Shown here: positions 35,701 to 43,767 of the stretch, one piece after another
How the letters are laid out: each line of letters opens with the position of its first letter
Numbering within the stretch: the stretch's first letter is position 1
Assembly: GCF_022968795.1 (NCBI RefSeq)
Contig: NZ_JALJRB010000002.1
Span: 62,001-126,000, forward strand
Source: Desulfatitalea alkaliphila
GTDB lineage: Bacteria > Desulfobacterota > Desulfobacteria > Desulfobacterales > Desulfosarcinaceae
DNA: 64,000 bases
Direction of reading: 5' to 3'
Notes under the pieces: model-generated
The model's input: the letters and a program-made list of their open reading frames with translations, nothing else
Told to the model about the DNA's origin: nothing
Database searches by the model: none
Translations under genes and position numbers: made by a program

Positions 35701-36819
35701 ATGCCCCTCAGCGAACCGCTGCACCAGGCCGGGGAACATCCCCGCGATTACGCACGTCTTTGGAAAGAACGTTCCGGCGGCAAGGTGGTCGGTTATTTTT
35801 GTTCCTACACGCCCCAGGAATTGATCTCCGCGGCCCGCGCCTTGCCCTTTCGCATTTGGAGCAGCGGCGCCGACATCAGCCGCGCCGACAGCCACCTGCA
35901 GGCCTACAGTTGCAGCCTGGTGCGCGGCGCCTTGGAGGATGCCCTGGCCGGCCGGCTCGATTTTCTGGACGGCGCCGCCTTTCCCCACACCTGCGATTCC
36001 ATCATGCGGCTGTCGGACATCTGGCGTATGAACACCCATTTCGGGTTCCACGCCGACCTGGTGATGCCGGTCAAGTTGAACACCGACAGCGCCGCCGAAT
36101 ACATGACCGCCGTACTGCACCGCTTTCGGAGCGATCTGGAAAAGGGGCTGGGCGTCAACATCACGGATCAGCGCCTCCACGAGGCCATCCAAGACTGGAA
36201 CCGGGTGCGGCGGCTGTTGGGCAGCCTCTACGCCCGCCGCGCCGGCGATCCCTCGTCCCTGGGCGCCGCCGAACTGCACCAGGTGTTCCGGGCGGCCATG
36301 GTGATGGAGCCGCGGGCATCGGCGCGGGCACTGGAAGCCTTGATCCACAGCCTGCCCGCCGCCAAGCCGGATCGACGCCCGGCAGGGGTGCCCATTATCC
36401 TCAGCGGCGGCTTGTGCGGCATGCCCGACATCCACCAGGTGGTGGAAGCGGCCGGCGGCCGGGTGGTGTGGGACGACTTCTGCACCGGCGCCCGCTATTT
36501 CGAAGGCCTGGTGGACGAATCGGAAGAACCCGTTGCCGCCCTTGCCCGGCGACTGCTGACCCGCGTGGTCTGCCCGGCCAAGCACACCGGCATCCACAGC
36601 CGCGGCCACTACCTGCTGGACAAGGTGCGCCAACAAGGGGCCAGGGGGGTCGTCTTTCTCTACCTCAAATTCTGCGATCCCCACGCCTTCGACCACCCCT
36701 ACTTGAAAGCGATGCTGGATGAGGAGGGCATTCCCAGCATGCTGATCGAAGTGGAGGACGCAACCGGGGCGGAGGGGCAGTTGCGGACGCGGTTGGAAGC
36801 ATTCATGGAGATGGTTTGA
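35701..36819 (+). CDS. 2-hydroxyacyl-CoA dehydratase/benzoyl-CoA reductase-like subunit (first)
   Basis: 372 residues from the ATG at 35701 with an AAGGAG ribosome site. It is of the HgdB/BcrB/BcrC fold: VVGYFCSYTPQELISAA at the start, DFLDGAAFPHTCDSIMRLSDIW (a Cys that ligates the [4Fe-4S] cluster), SGGLCGMPDIHQVVEAAGGRVVWDDFC and FLYLKFCDPHAFDHPYLKAMLDEEGIPSMLIEVE. Such subunits form heterodimers that take one electron from an ATP-driven activator and carry out reductive dehydration or ring reduction. The partner subunit and activator follow on the same strand. Confidence 0.88.
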   Translation: MPLSEPLHQAGEHPRDYARLWKERSGGKVVGYFCSYTPQELISAARALPFRIWSSGADISRADSHLQAYSCSLVRGALEDALAGRLDFLDGAAFPHTCDSIMRLSDIWRMNTHFGFHADLVMPVKLNTDSAAEYMTAVLHRFRSDLEKGLGVNITDQRLHEAIQDWNRVRRLLGSLYARRAGDPSSLGAAELHQVFRAAMVMEPRASARALEALIHSLPAAKPDRRPAGVPIILSGGLCGMPDIHQVVEAAGGRVVWDDFCTGARYFEGLVDESEEPVAALARRLLTRVVCPAKHTGIHSRGHYLLDKVRQQGARGVVFLYLKFCDPHAFDHPYLKAMLDEEGIPSMLIEVEDATGAEGQLRTRLEAFMEMV

Positions 36820-36832
36820 CCGGCTGCGCCGG

Positions 36833-36870
36833 TAGTTTTAAGTGTTAAGTGTTAAGTTTTAAGTTGAAGG
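36833..36870 (+). repeat. Heptamer repeat, copy C
   Basis: Four units TTAAGTK then GAAGG, located between the two reductase-type subunit genes. The following 90 bases (36871-36960), which include the start of the next gene, contain 46 G and 5 C by hand count. Confidence 0.85.
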
Positions 36871-36929
36871 ATTGGGGTCGTTTGGATGGGGTGGGTGAAT
36901 AGCGTTTTGTGGTGGGAAGGAGATGGGTG

Positions 36930-38168
36930 ATGGGTGAGGATGGGCGGGTTTTGGATCCGGATAGGGAGAAGCGGAAGATCAAGGCCGATAAGCGGATGCG
37001 GGAGATCATGGCCGAATACTACATCGAGGCCAAGACCCCGCGCGAGCAGCGCGGCAAGCCAATTGCCTGGATCACCAGCGGCGGTCCCGTGGAGCCGCTG
37101 CACGTGATGGATGTGATTCCCGTCTACCCGGAGAACTACGGCGCCATGATCGGGGCTTCGAAGATGGGAGTGGGCTTGTGCGAAACGGCCGAAGAGATGG
37201 GCTACAGCCGCGATCTGTGCTCCTACGCGCGAGCGGACATCGCCAGCGCCACGGTCAACGGCGGGCCCATCGGCGGACTGCCCGAGCCGGACATGCTGAT
37301 CTGCTGCAACAACATCTGCGGCACGGTGCTCAAGTGGTACGAAGTCCAGGCCCGCTATTTCAACGTACCGCTGTTCATCTTCGACACTCCCATCACCCAC
37401 ACCCGTTTCGACGACGACATGCGCCGCTATGTCAAGCGCCAGAGCAAGGAGTACATCGCCTTCCTGGAGCGGGTGTGCGGCAAACCCTTCGACCAGGACC
37501 GCATGAAGGTGGTGGGCGAACTCTCCCTGGAGGGACAGGCCCTGTGGCAGGAGATCCTGGAGACCACCATGCACAAGCCGGCCCCCATGACCTGCTTCGA
37601 CGCCTTTTTTCATCTGGCCATGATCGTCACCCTGCGCGGCACTCAAACCGCGGTGGATTACTACAAAATGCTGCTGGCCGAAATGCGCGAACGGGTGGCG
37701 CAAGGTATCGGCATGCTGGCCGAGGAGAAGTACCGCCTGGTGTGGGACAACATCCCCATCTGGTACCGCATGCGCTGGCTTTCGGAGAAGTTCATGGCCC
37801 GCTCGGCCTGCCTGGTGGCCGACACCTACACCTCCGGCTGGACCGGATGGCTGCCCGGGGCCGACCGCAATGACTTCCTGGGCTTCATGGGCGAGAGCTA
37901 CGCGCGCATCTTCCTCAACAGCGGCACCGACCTGATGGCCGAAAACATCCTGCGCATGGTGGAGAAGTACCATGCCGACGGCGTGGTGTTTCACTCCAAC
38001 CGCAGCTGCAAGCCCTATTCATTAGGGCAGTACGACATCCAGCGCATCGTGCAGGAGAAGATGGGTATCCCCACTTTGATGATCGAGGCCGATATGGTGG
38101 ATGAGCGCAGTTTTGCCGAGAGTCAGATAGATACACGGATCGATGCGTTTATTGAGATGTTGGGATAA
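36930..38168 (+). CDS. 2-hydroxyacyl-CoA dehydratase/benzoyl-CoA reductase-like subunit (second)
   Basis: 412 residues from the ATG at 36930, preceded by AAGGAG; a GTG at 36909 is in frame but has no ribosome site. It belongs to the same fold as the preceding subunit: IAWITSGGPVEPLHVMDVIPVYPENYGA, PDMLICCNNICGTVLKWYE, and a C-terminal DGVVFHSNRSCKPYSLGQYDIQ with cluster-ligating Cys. The first 25 residues lie in a G-rich, C-poor stretch linked to repeat C and are probably not conserved. With the first subunit and the ATPase it makes up a complete two-component system; the substrate is not evident. Confidence 0.88.
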   Translation: MGEDGRVLDPDREKRKIKADKRMREIMAEYYIEAKTPREQRGKPIAWITSGGPVEPLHVMDVIPVYPENYGAMIGASKMGVGLCETAEEMGYSRDLCSYARADIASATVNGGPIGGLPEPDMLICCNNICGTVLKWYEVQARYFNVPLFIFDTPITHTRFDDDMRRYVKRQSKEYIAFLERVCGKPFDQDRMKVVGELSLEGQALWQEILETTMHKPAPMTCFDAFFHLAMIVTLRGTQTAVDYYKMLLAEMRERVAQGIGMLAEEKYRLVWDNIPIWYRMRWLSEKFMARSACLVADTYTSGWTGWLPGADRNDFLGFMGESYARIFLNSGTDLMAENILRMVEKYHADGVVFHSNRSCKPYSLGQYDIQRIVQEKMGIPTLMIEADMVDERSFAESQIDTRIDAFIEMLG

Positions 38169-38174
38169 GAAGAA

Positions 38175-38211
38175 AAGTTTTAAGTTTTAAGTGTTAAGTT
38201 TTAAGTTGAGG
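38175..38211 (+). repeat. Heptamer repeat, copy D
   Basis: Four units TTAAGTK then GAGG, just after the second subunit stop and 40 bases before the activator start. By hand count 38211-38320 contains 55 G and only 6 C; normal composition returns near 38320. Confidence 0.85.
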
Positions 38212-38250
38212 TATTCTGGCGGTTATATTGGGTGGAGAGGTGATGGGGTT

Positions 38251-39021
38251 ATGGTGAGTGTTGGGGTGGATGTGGGGTCGATTAGTGCCAAGGCGGTGGT
38301 GATGGGGGTAGGTGGGGTTTTGGCCGCCGATGTGATGTTGACCGGTTATAACAGCCGTGGCGCCGGGCGGCAGGTGTATGAGCGGGTGCTGGCGGCCACG
38401 GATCTGCGGCCGGAGCAGGTGGACCGGATCGTTGCCACCGGGTACGGTCGCAACAGCATCGACTTCGCCCACAAGGCGGTCACCGAGATCACTTGTCACG
38501 CCGCCGGCGCTTACTACTTGGATGCGGCCGTACGCACCATCATCGACATCGGGGGCCAGGACAGCAAGGTGATCGCCCTGGACGCCAAAGGCAAGGTGCG
38601 GGATTTTGCCATGAACGACAAGTGCGCCGCCGGCACTGGCCGTTTCCTGGAAGTGATGGCCCGCGCCCTGGAGTTGGACCTGGACGCCTTCGGCGACCTT
38701 TCCCTGGCGGCCGAGCGCGCCGCGCCCATCAGCAGCATGTGTACCGTCTTCGCCGAATCGGAAGTGATCTCCCTGATCGCCAAGGGCGAAGAGCGGGCCA
38801 ACATCATCGCCGGCATCCACGCCGCCATCGCCGCCCGGGTGGCGGCCATGGCCAAACGGGTCGGCCTGCGCCCGACGGTGATGATGACCGGCGGCGTGGC
38901 CCGCAACGCGGGCGTGGTCAAGGCGCTGGCAGCCAAGCTGGAAATCCCGCTGGTCGTCTCGGAACAGGCCCAGGTCACCGGTGCCCTGGGCGCGGCCATC
39001 CTCGCCGCCGGCCTTGGATAG
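38251..39021 (+). CDS. ATPase activator of 2-hydroxyacyl-CoA dehydratase/benzoyl-CoA reductase (BadF/HgdC type)
   Basis: 256 residues from the ATG at 38251 with a GGAGAGG ribosome site. It is an ASKHA-fold ATPase: VGVDVGSISAKAVVM (phosphate 1), IDIGGQDSKVIAL, the cluster-binding region AMNDKCAAGTGRFLE and ISSMCTVFAESEVISL whose two Cys hold the [4Fe-4S] cluster between two subunits, and MMTGGVARNAGVV. The size fits a homodimeric HgdC-type activator rather than the larger BcrA/BcrD pair. It uses ATP hydrolysis to push a low-potential electron into the dehydratase/reductase encoded just upstream. Its first 25 codons lie in the C-depleted zone after repeat D. Confidence 0.92.
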   Translation: MVSVGVDVGSISAKAVVMGVGGVLAADVMLTGYNSRGAGRQVYERVLAATDLRPEQVDRIVATGYGRNSIDFAHKAVTEITCHAAGAYYLDAAVRTIIDIGGQDSKVIALDAKGKVRDFAMNDKCAAGTGRFLEVMARALELDLDAFGDLSLAAERAAPISSMCTVFAESEVISLIAKGEERANIIAGIHAAIAARVAAMAKRVGLRPTVMMTGGVARNAGVVKALAAKLEIPLVVSEQAQVTGALGAAILAAGLG

Positions 39022-39030
39022 GGCGGCGTC

Positions 39031-39876
39031 ATGGCCTTCTGCAAAACCAGCGACGGGTGTTCCATCTACTACGAAGTACTCGGAGAAGGTCCCGGCAAGC
39101 CTACCCTCACCCTGATCAACGGCACCCTGCAAACCACCATCAACTGGAAGCCGGCCGTCAAGGCGTTGACCCGGCAGTTCCGCCTGCTGCTCTACGACAC
39201 CCGGGGCCAGGGGGCCAGCGACCTGGGACAGCAACCCCTCTCCCTGGAGCTGCACGCCCGTGACCTGGAAGAACTGCTGCTGGAGACCGGCATCCGCCAA
39301 ACGGCCGTGGCGGGCCTCAGCCACGGCGCGCGGGTGGCCCTGGCCCTGGCCCAACGATCACCCGACCCCATCACCCGGCTGGTGCTGTGCAGCCTCTCCA
39401 CCCGCGCCACTTTCCGCGCCCGCATGATCGTGCGCTCCTGGCACGAAATCCTGCAGCGCCACAGCCTGGACGCCATGGTGTGGGCCGCCGTGCCCCACGT
39501 CTTCGGCCGCGCCTTCCTGCGGCAGAACGAAAAGCAGTTGGAGCGCATCGTCCAGACCATCGTGCGCCGCAACCAGAGCGATGCCCTGCGCGCCCACCTG
39601 GCGGCCCTGCAGCACTACCCGCCGCTGTCCGGCACCCTGAAACCCCTGCCCTTTCTTTCACTGGTGCTCACCGGCGAAGACGACCCCCTGGTCACCCGCG
39701 AGGGTGCCGAAGAGATTGCCCGCATCATTGGCGGTCGCCACGTGGAGCTTCCCAATGTCGGCCACTCCCTTGCCGCCGAAGCCCCGGAAATCTTCGTGGA
39801 CATTGTGAACGGCTTCTTGGAATTCGGAATTCGGGGACGTCGGAATTCGGGGACGGGAATTCGGGGACGTACATGA
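39031..39876 (+). CDS. Alpha/beta hydrolase
   Basis: 281 residues. Catalytic triad is recognisable: nucleophile elbow GLSHG (Ser near residue 95), acid in LTGEDDPLV, and His in NVGHSLA; the oxyanion region is LINGTLQTT. Close to the 3-oxoadipate enol-lactonase/proline iminopeptidase type; might act as a thioesterase or lactonase with the CoA enzymes upstream (inference). The authentic domain ends near GFLEFG; the last 19 residues are encoded by the direct repeats and left arm of the palindrome at 39829-39930, so the native stop has been replaced by an insertion. Confidence 0.85.
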   Translation: MAFCKTSDGCSIYYEVLGEGPGKPTLTLINGTLQTTINWKPAVKALTRQFRLLLYDTRGQGASDLGQQPLSLELHARDLEELLLETGIRQTAVAGLSHGARVALALAQRSPDPITRLVLCSLSTRATFRARMIVRSWHEILQRHSLDAMVWAAVPHVFGRAFLRQNEKQLERIVQTIVRRNQSDALRAHLAALQHYPPLSGTLKPLPFLSLVLTGEDDPLVTREGAEEIARIIGGRHVELPNVGHSLAAEAPEIFVDIVNGFLEFGIRGRRNSGTGIRGRT

Positions 39877-39975
39877 AAATATGAATTTTTTGAACCCCAA
39901 AAAAATTCATATTTTCATGTACGTCCCCGATTTGGCCTAGTTTCATGTACGTCCCCGATTTGGCCGATTTGGCGT
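39829..39975. repeat. REP-like element with 70-base palindrome
   Basis: Three direct copies of GGAATTCGGGGACG lead into a near-perfect palindrome (39861-39930, arms of about 32 bases, loop AACCCC), followed by a second partial right arm containing TTTCATGTACGTCCCCGATTTGG. The stop codon of the alpha/beta hydrolase lies inside the left arm. It separates convergent genes and can end transcription both ways. It shares the GGGGACG end motif with the palindrome at 33666. Confidence 0.82.
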
Positions 39976-39986
39976 CCCCGGTTTTG

Positions 39987-41012
39987 CTACACCCACCGCA
40001 CCGCATCGGGCGAATAGGCGAGGCGGGCTTTGTTGCCGGGGGTGAAGTGGCCGGTGGCGGCCATTTCAGGGGGTAGATAGGCGGTGAAGGGGGTGGCGCC
40101 GACGGTCAGGGAGACGCTGATCTGGCCGCTGGTTTTTCCAAGGGCCAGGGCGGTGATGGTGCCTTCCACGACGGCCGTGCCCGGTGGGAGCGGATCGGTG
40201 AGGGCGTGGAGGGTGAGGTGGCGGGCATCGAGGGCGGCGATGTCGCTTTCGGCCGCACCGGCGGGCGGCGGATCGAGGGTGAGCCACTGGTCCCGGCCCA
40301 ATGGCGCGGCCAGGCGCCGGTTCTCCCCGGGTTGCCAGGGGCCGAACACCAGGGTGAAGTCGCCCCGGCCCAGGATTCTACCCTGGAACAGGTGCACGGT
40401 TTCGTCGCAGGTGTCCTGCAGCCAATGGTGGTCGTGGCTGGTGACGATCAGGCAGGTGCCCCACTGCCTATGGGCGTGCAGGGCGGCTGCCTGGATCATC
40501 TGGGCGCTGGCGCTGTCCACGCTGGCGGTGGGTTCGTCCAGCAGCAGCACGCGGGGGCGCAGGACAAGGCGCGCCGCCAGGGCCACCCGCCGGGCTTCGC
40601 CGCCCGACAGGGCGAACCAGGGCCGTTGGGCGAAGGCATCGGGGTCCAGCCCCACCAGGCCCAGGCTCTCCCCCACCCGCTGCCGGATGTCGCAGCGCAC
40701 CCGGCCGATACGCAACCCGTAGGCCACGTTTTTATAAACCGTGCGCCGCAGCATGTACGAGGCCTGGGGCAGCAGCACCACCCGGCCGCGCACGGCATCG
40801 GCATAGGGTTCGGCCGGGCGCCCCTGGTAGTGAATGGTGCCGCGCACGGGCCGTTCCACGAACCCCAGCAGCCGCAGCAGAGTGCTTTTGCCGCTGCCGT
40901 TGGGACCGCACAAGCCCACGATCTTGCCTTCCGGCACCTGCCACGCATCGATGGTCAGCACGGTGCGGCCGGCGTAGGCCTGAAGGATCCGGTGCAACTC
41001 GAACAGCGGCAT
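39987..41012 (-). CDS. tupC: Tungstate ABC transporter ATPase TupC
   Basis: 341 residues. ATPase motifs: Walker A GPNGSGKST, signature LSGGEARR, Walker B VLLLDEPTAS and H-loop VTSHDHHWL. A C-terminal extension (about 265-340, from GTAVVEGTITALALGKTSGQ) resembles a TOBE/Mop oxyanion-binding domain, which may let cytoplasmic tungstate or molybdate inhibit uptake. It follows tupB by six bases. Assignment to tungstate rather than molybdate depends on the TupA-type binding protein in the same operon. Confidence 0.9.
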   Translation of the reverse strand: MPLFELHRILQAYAGRTVLTIDAWQVPEGKIVGLCGPNGSGKSTLLRLLGFVERPVRGTIHYQGRPAEPYADAVRGRVVLLPQASYMLRRTVYKNVAYGLRIGRVRCDIRQRVGESLGLVGLDPDAFAQRPWFALSGGEARRVALAARLVLRPRVLLLDEPTASVDSASAQMIQAAALHAHRQWGTCLIVTSHDHHWLQDTCDETVHLFQGRILGRGDFTLVFGPWQPGENRRLAAPLGRDQWLTLDPPPAGAAESDIAALDARHLTLHALTDPLPPGTAVVEGTITALALGKTSGQISVSLTVGATPFTAYLPPEMAATGHFTPGNKARLAYSPDAVRWV

Positions 41013-41018
41013 GAGGGT

Positions 41019-41705
41019 TTATTTCCTTCGCAGAAAGGAGACCGCCGCGTTGGCGCCGAAGGCGATCAGCAGCAGCACCAGGCCCAGGGCGATGCCCATG
41101 GCGAACATGCCCTTGCTGGTTTCCAGGGCGATGGCGGTGGTGATGGTGCGGGTGTGCCACTTGATGTTGCCGCCCACCATCATGGAGATGCCCACCTCGG
41201 TCATCACCCGGCCGTAGGCGGTCACCCCGGCGGCCAGGATGCCGTGGCGGGCCTCCCAGAGGCTGCCGGCCAGCAACTGAGCGCGGCTGGCTCCCAGCGA
41301 GAGGAGGCTGGTGCGCAGTTCGGCGTCCATGCTTTCAACGGCGGTGGCCGTCAGGGCGATCACCACGGGCAGGGCCAGGATGGTCTGGCCGATGGCCACC
41401 CCCGGCAGGGTGAAAAGCAACCCCATCTGGCCCATGGGGCCTTGCCGGGACAGGAAGGCGTACACCATCAGGCCGATGAACACCGTGGGCAGGGAGAGCA
41501 GGGTGTCCACCACCAGGCGGGCCTGGCGCTTGCCGGGAAAATCGAAATGGCCCAGGCAGAACCCCAGGGGAATGCCCATCAGCAGGCTGGCGGCCATTGC
41601 CATGCTGGACACCTTGACCGTGGCCGCCACCGCCGAGTAGGTCTCCGGGTCGCCGCCGACCAACAGCCGCAGCGCCTGAATGACCCCCTGAAGGATGAAA
41701 TCCAT
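41019..41705 (-). CDS. tupB: Tungstate ABC transporter permease TupB
   Basis: 228 residues with five to six hydrophobic segments and the cytoplasmic EAA-type loop ESMDAELRTSLLSLGASRAQLLAGSLWEARHGILAAG that docks to the ATPase. The length and sequence pattern match TupB, which forms a homodimeric channel. It sits eight bases after tupA and six before tupC in one minus-strand operon. Confidence 0.92.
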   Translation of the reverse strand: MDFILQGVIQALRLLVGGDPETYSAVAATVKVSSMAMAASLLMGIPLGFCLGHFDFPGKRQARLVVDTLLSLPTVFIGLMVYAFLSRQGPMGQMGLLFTLPGVAIGQTILALPVVIALTATAVESMDAELRTSLLSLGASRAQLLAGSLWEARHGILAAGVTAYGRVMTEVGISMMVGGNIKWHTRTITTAIALETSKGMFAMGIALGLVLLLIAFGANAAVSFLRRK

Positions 41706-41713
41706 GCCGCGTT

Positions 41714-42553
41714 CTATTCGGCATCCGGAAAGAAGAGCGGCTGGCCCATCAGCTTGAAGTCAGCGATCAGGGCCTGCCCCCGTGTTCCGGCCATCCATTC
41801 GCCGAAACGGTTCGCCAGGTCCCCCTTGACCTTGGGGCAGCGGTCGGGGTTGACGCTGATCACGGCATAGGGGTTGAGCAGGGCGGCATCGCCCTCCACC
41901 AGAATCACCAACGGCGGTTGGCCGCCCTTGTCGTGGGCGTACTTGATGAAGGTGCCCCGGTCGGTCATGGTGTAGCCGTTGCGTTCGGCCGCCATGTTGA
42001 TGGTGGTCAGCATCCCCTGCCCGGCCTGGATGTACCAGGATTCCCGCTCGGGTACCGGCCGGTCCGCACGGGCCCAGAGGGAAAGCTCCTTTTTGTGGGT
42101 GCCGGAATCGTCTCCACGGCTGACAAAAACCGCTTTTTGATCGGCAATGGCCGTCATGGCCGCGGCCACCCCCTGTCCCTTGGTGCCGGCCGGATCCGCG
42201 GCAGGCCCGATGATGACGAAATCGTTGTACATGACGGGTCGCCGATGGATGCCGAAACCGGCTTCGACAAAGGCGATCTCCGCCGCGGGGGCATGCACCA
42301 GCAAAACATCCACATCGCAGTTGCGGCCCAGTTCGAGGGCTTTACCGGTTCCCGTGGAAGTCCAACGCAGTTCGATGCCCGTTTCCTCGGTGAAGTGGGG
42401 TGCCAGATAGTCCAGCAACCCGGTGTTGTCCGTGCTGGTGGTGGTGGCCATCATCAGCACTTCGCCTTCGGCGGCCGCCGCCGCCGGCAAACCAAGAATC
42501 GCCGCAACGCACAACAGCGCCAACAGCCGCCCGATGCTCCATCTTCGCTTCAT
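41714..42553 (-). CDS. tupA: Tungstate-binding periplasmic protein TupA
   Basis: 279 residues with a Sec signal peptide (cleavage near AAA-EG, residue 29). The mature N-terminus has MATTTSTDNTGLLDYL, which carries the TTTS oxyanion-binding motif of TupA/WtpA-like proteins; FVSRGDDSGTHKKEL is the second ligand loop. TupA proteins bind tungstate with much higher affinity than molybdate. A 78-base gap separates it from the upstream regulator gene, enough for its own ribosome site. Confidence 0.93.
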   Translation of the reverse strand: MKRRWSIGRLLALLCVAAILGLPAAAAAEGEVLMMATTTSTDNTGLLDYLAPHFTEETGIELRWTSTGTGKALELGRNCDVDVLLVHAPAAEIAFVEAGFGIHRRPVMYNDFVIIGPAADPAGTKGQGVAAAMTAIADQKAVFVSRGDDSGTHKKELSLWARADRPVPERESWYIQAGQGMLTTINMAAERNGYTMTDRGTFIKYAHDKGGQPPLVILVEGDAALLNPYAVISVNPDRCPKVKGDLANRFGEWMAGTRGQALIADFKLMGQPLFFPDAE

Positions 42554-42631
42554 AGCGTCCTCCTTGCAGTGGTTGAACCCGTCTAAAGCCGTTGCCGACC
42601 GTCACCATGACCGTCGGCACGGCGAATTGGC

Positions 42632-43558
42632 CTATGCTTCCGCCGCCTTGGGCGCCTGGGGGAAAATGATCTTGCCGCTGATGGAGGTGTCGTACCCCTG
42701 GAAAGCGGCGGCCGATGCCTGAAAACGCGTTTCGTGCAGCAGACCCAGGAATTGCTGCATGGCCTTGTCGAAAAAGCGCTCCTTGTGCATCAGCAGGTCG
42801 TAGCGTTCCCAGCGCCAGGGGATGAAGTCGAGCCCCAACTGTTCGGCCACCGGCTGAATCGCCGGCCCGGCGTCGGCCTGGCCCTTGAGCACGGCCAGCC
42901 CCACATCCATGTGCCGTTGGCACTCATTGTCATACCCGTCGATGCGGCCCGGGGCCAGGTCCGCCGCCTTGAGCTCCCGGTCGAACAACTGCCGGGTGCC
43001 GGTACCCAGCTTGCGGTTGACCACCCGCAGCCCCGGCTGTCCCAGGTCCGCGGTGGCGCGGATGCGCCGGGGATTGCCCTTGGCCACGATCAACCCCTGG
43101 TGGCGCCGGCAGAAATTGACCACCACCGGGGCCGGCTGGAGAAATTGCTCGGCGATTTCGAAATTGTATTCGCTGCCGTTCTCCTGCAGCAGATGGCTGG
43201 TGGCGATGTGGCACAGGTCCTGTTTGAGGCAACGGATGCCGCCCAGGCTGCCCAGGTTGCCGAACACCGCCAGGTTGTCGGGGTAGAGGCCGTTGAAAAC
43301 ACCGATCATCTGCTCCAGCAGGGGATCGTTGCTGCCGGCGATCACCAGCAGCCCCTCGCTGGCGGGCATCGCGCCGGCCGTCGGTTGGAGGTTGATGGTG
43401 TGGGCCTCCACCCAGCGATCCACCAAATGACGGGGAAAGAGCCATTTGCCCGTCACCTTGGAGGCGGGCAAGCCCTTTTCGGAGATCAGGGAATAGATCA
43501 TCTTTTCGTTGACCCCCAGATGGGCGGCCACCTCCTTGGTGCTCATCAACTGGCTCAT
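42632..43558 (-). CDS. HTH regulator with periplasmic-binding-protein-like domain
   Basis: 308 residues from the ATG at 43558, nine bases after a GAGGAGG ribosome site; the ATG at 43567 touches that site and is less likely. The N-terminal MerR/excisionase-type helix-turn-helix (MSTKEVAAHLGVNEKMIYSLISEKGLPASKV) joins a PBP-like domain (about 65-290) of the PF12727 type, containing LVIAGSNDPLLEQM and VVNRKLGTGTRQLFD. Such regulators sit next to molybdate/tungstate transporters and likely sense the oxyanion or a related ligand. It probably controls the tup operon immediately downstream on the same strand. Confidence 0.82.
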   Translation of the reverse strand: MSQLMSTKEVAAHLGVNEKMIYSLISEKGLPASKVTGKWLFPRHLVDRWVEAHTINLQPTAGAMPASEGLLVIAGSNDPLLEQMIGVFNGLYPDNLAVFGNLGSLGGIRCLKQDLCHIATSHLLQENGSEYNFEIAEQFLQPAPVVVNFCRRHQGLIVAKGNPRRIRATADLGQPGLRVVNRKLGTGTRQLFDRELKAADLAPGRIDGYDNECQRHMDVGLAVLKGQADAGPAIQPVAEQLGLDFIPWRWERYDLLMHKERFFDKAMQQFLGLLHETRFQASAAAFQGYDTSISGKIIFPQAPKAAEA

Positions 43559-43630
43559 GGCGCGCATCCTCCTCGCTGCGACATCGTGCTGAAAATGGAG
43601 TCAATTATGAACGGTGAAGGTGAGTTGTCA

Positions 43631-43675
43631 ACAGGTTTGCATTTGCAAAACCAATAACTACCAAAGACAACCTGT
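43631..43675 (-). promoter_or_regulatory. Candidate operator region upstream of the tup regulator
   Basis: Inverted arms ACAGGTT (43631-43637) and AACCTGT (43669-43675) with a second nested near-palindrome GGTTTGC...GCAAAACC between them, about 75-115 bases upstream of the regulator start on the minus strand. A good place for autoregulation, but no experiment or motif library supports it. Confidence 0.4.
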
Positions 43676-43767
43676 AATAACGATTAGCCGGCGCAAAGGG
43701 GTGGCCTTCGGCGGGCGCGGATGCGCTGGGGGAGGGAGGTGGACGGCCGTCGGCACTGTGCGGGTTC

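Noticed and set aside
32797-38211. Heptamer arrays as CRISPR repeats
   Set aside because: Units are 7 bases with no unique spacers and no cas genes.
41019-42553. Molybdate transporter ModAB
   Set aside because: The binding protein has the TTTS-type motif and the permease length of the Tup group.
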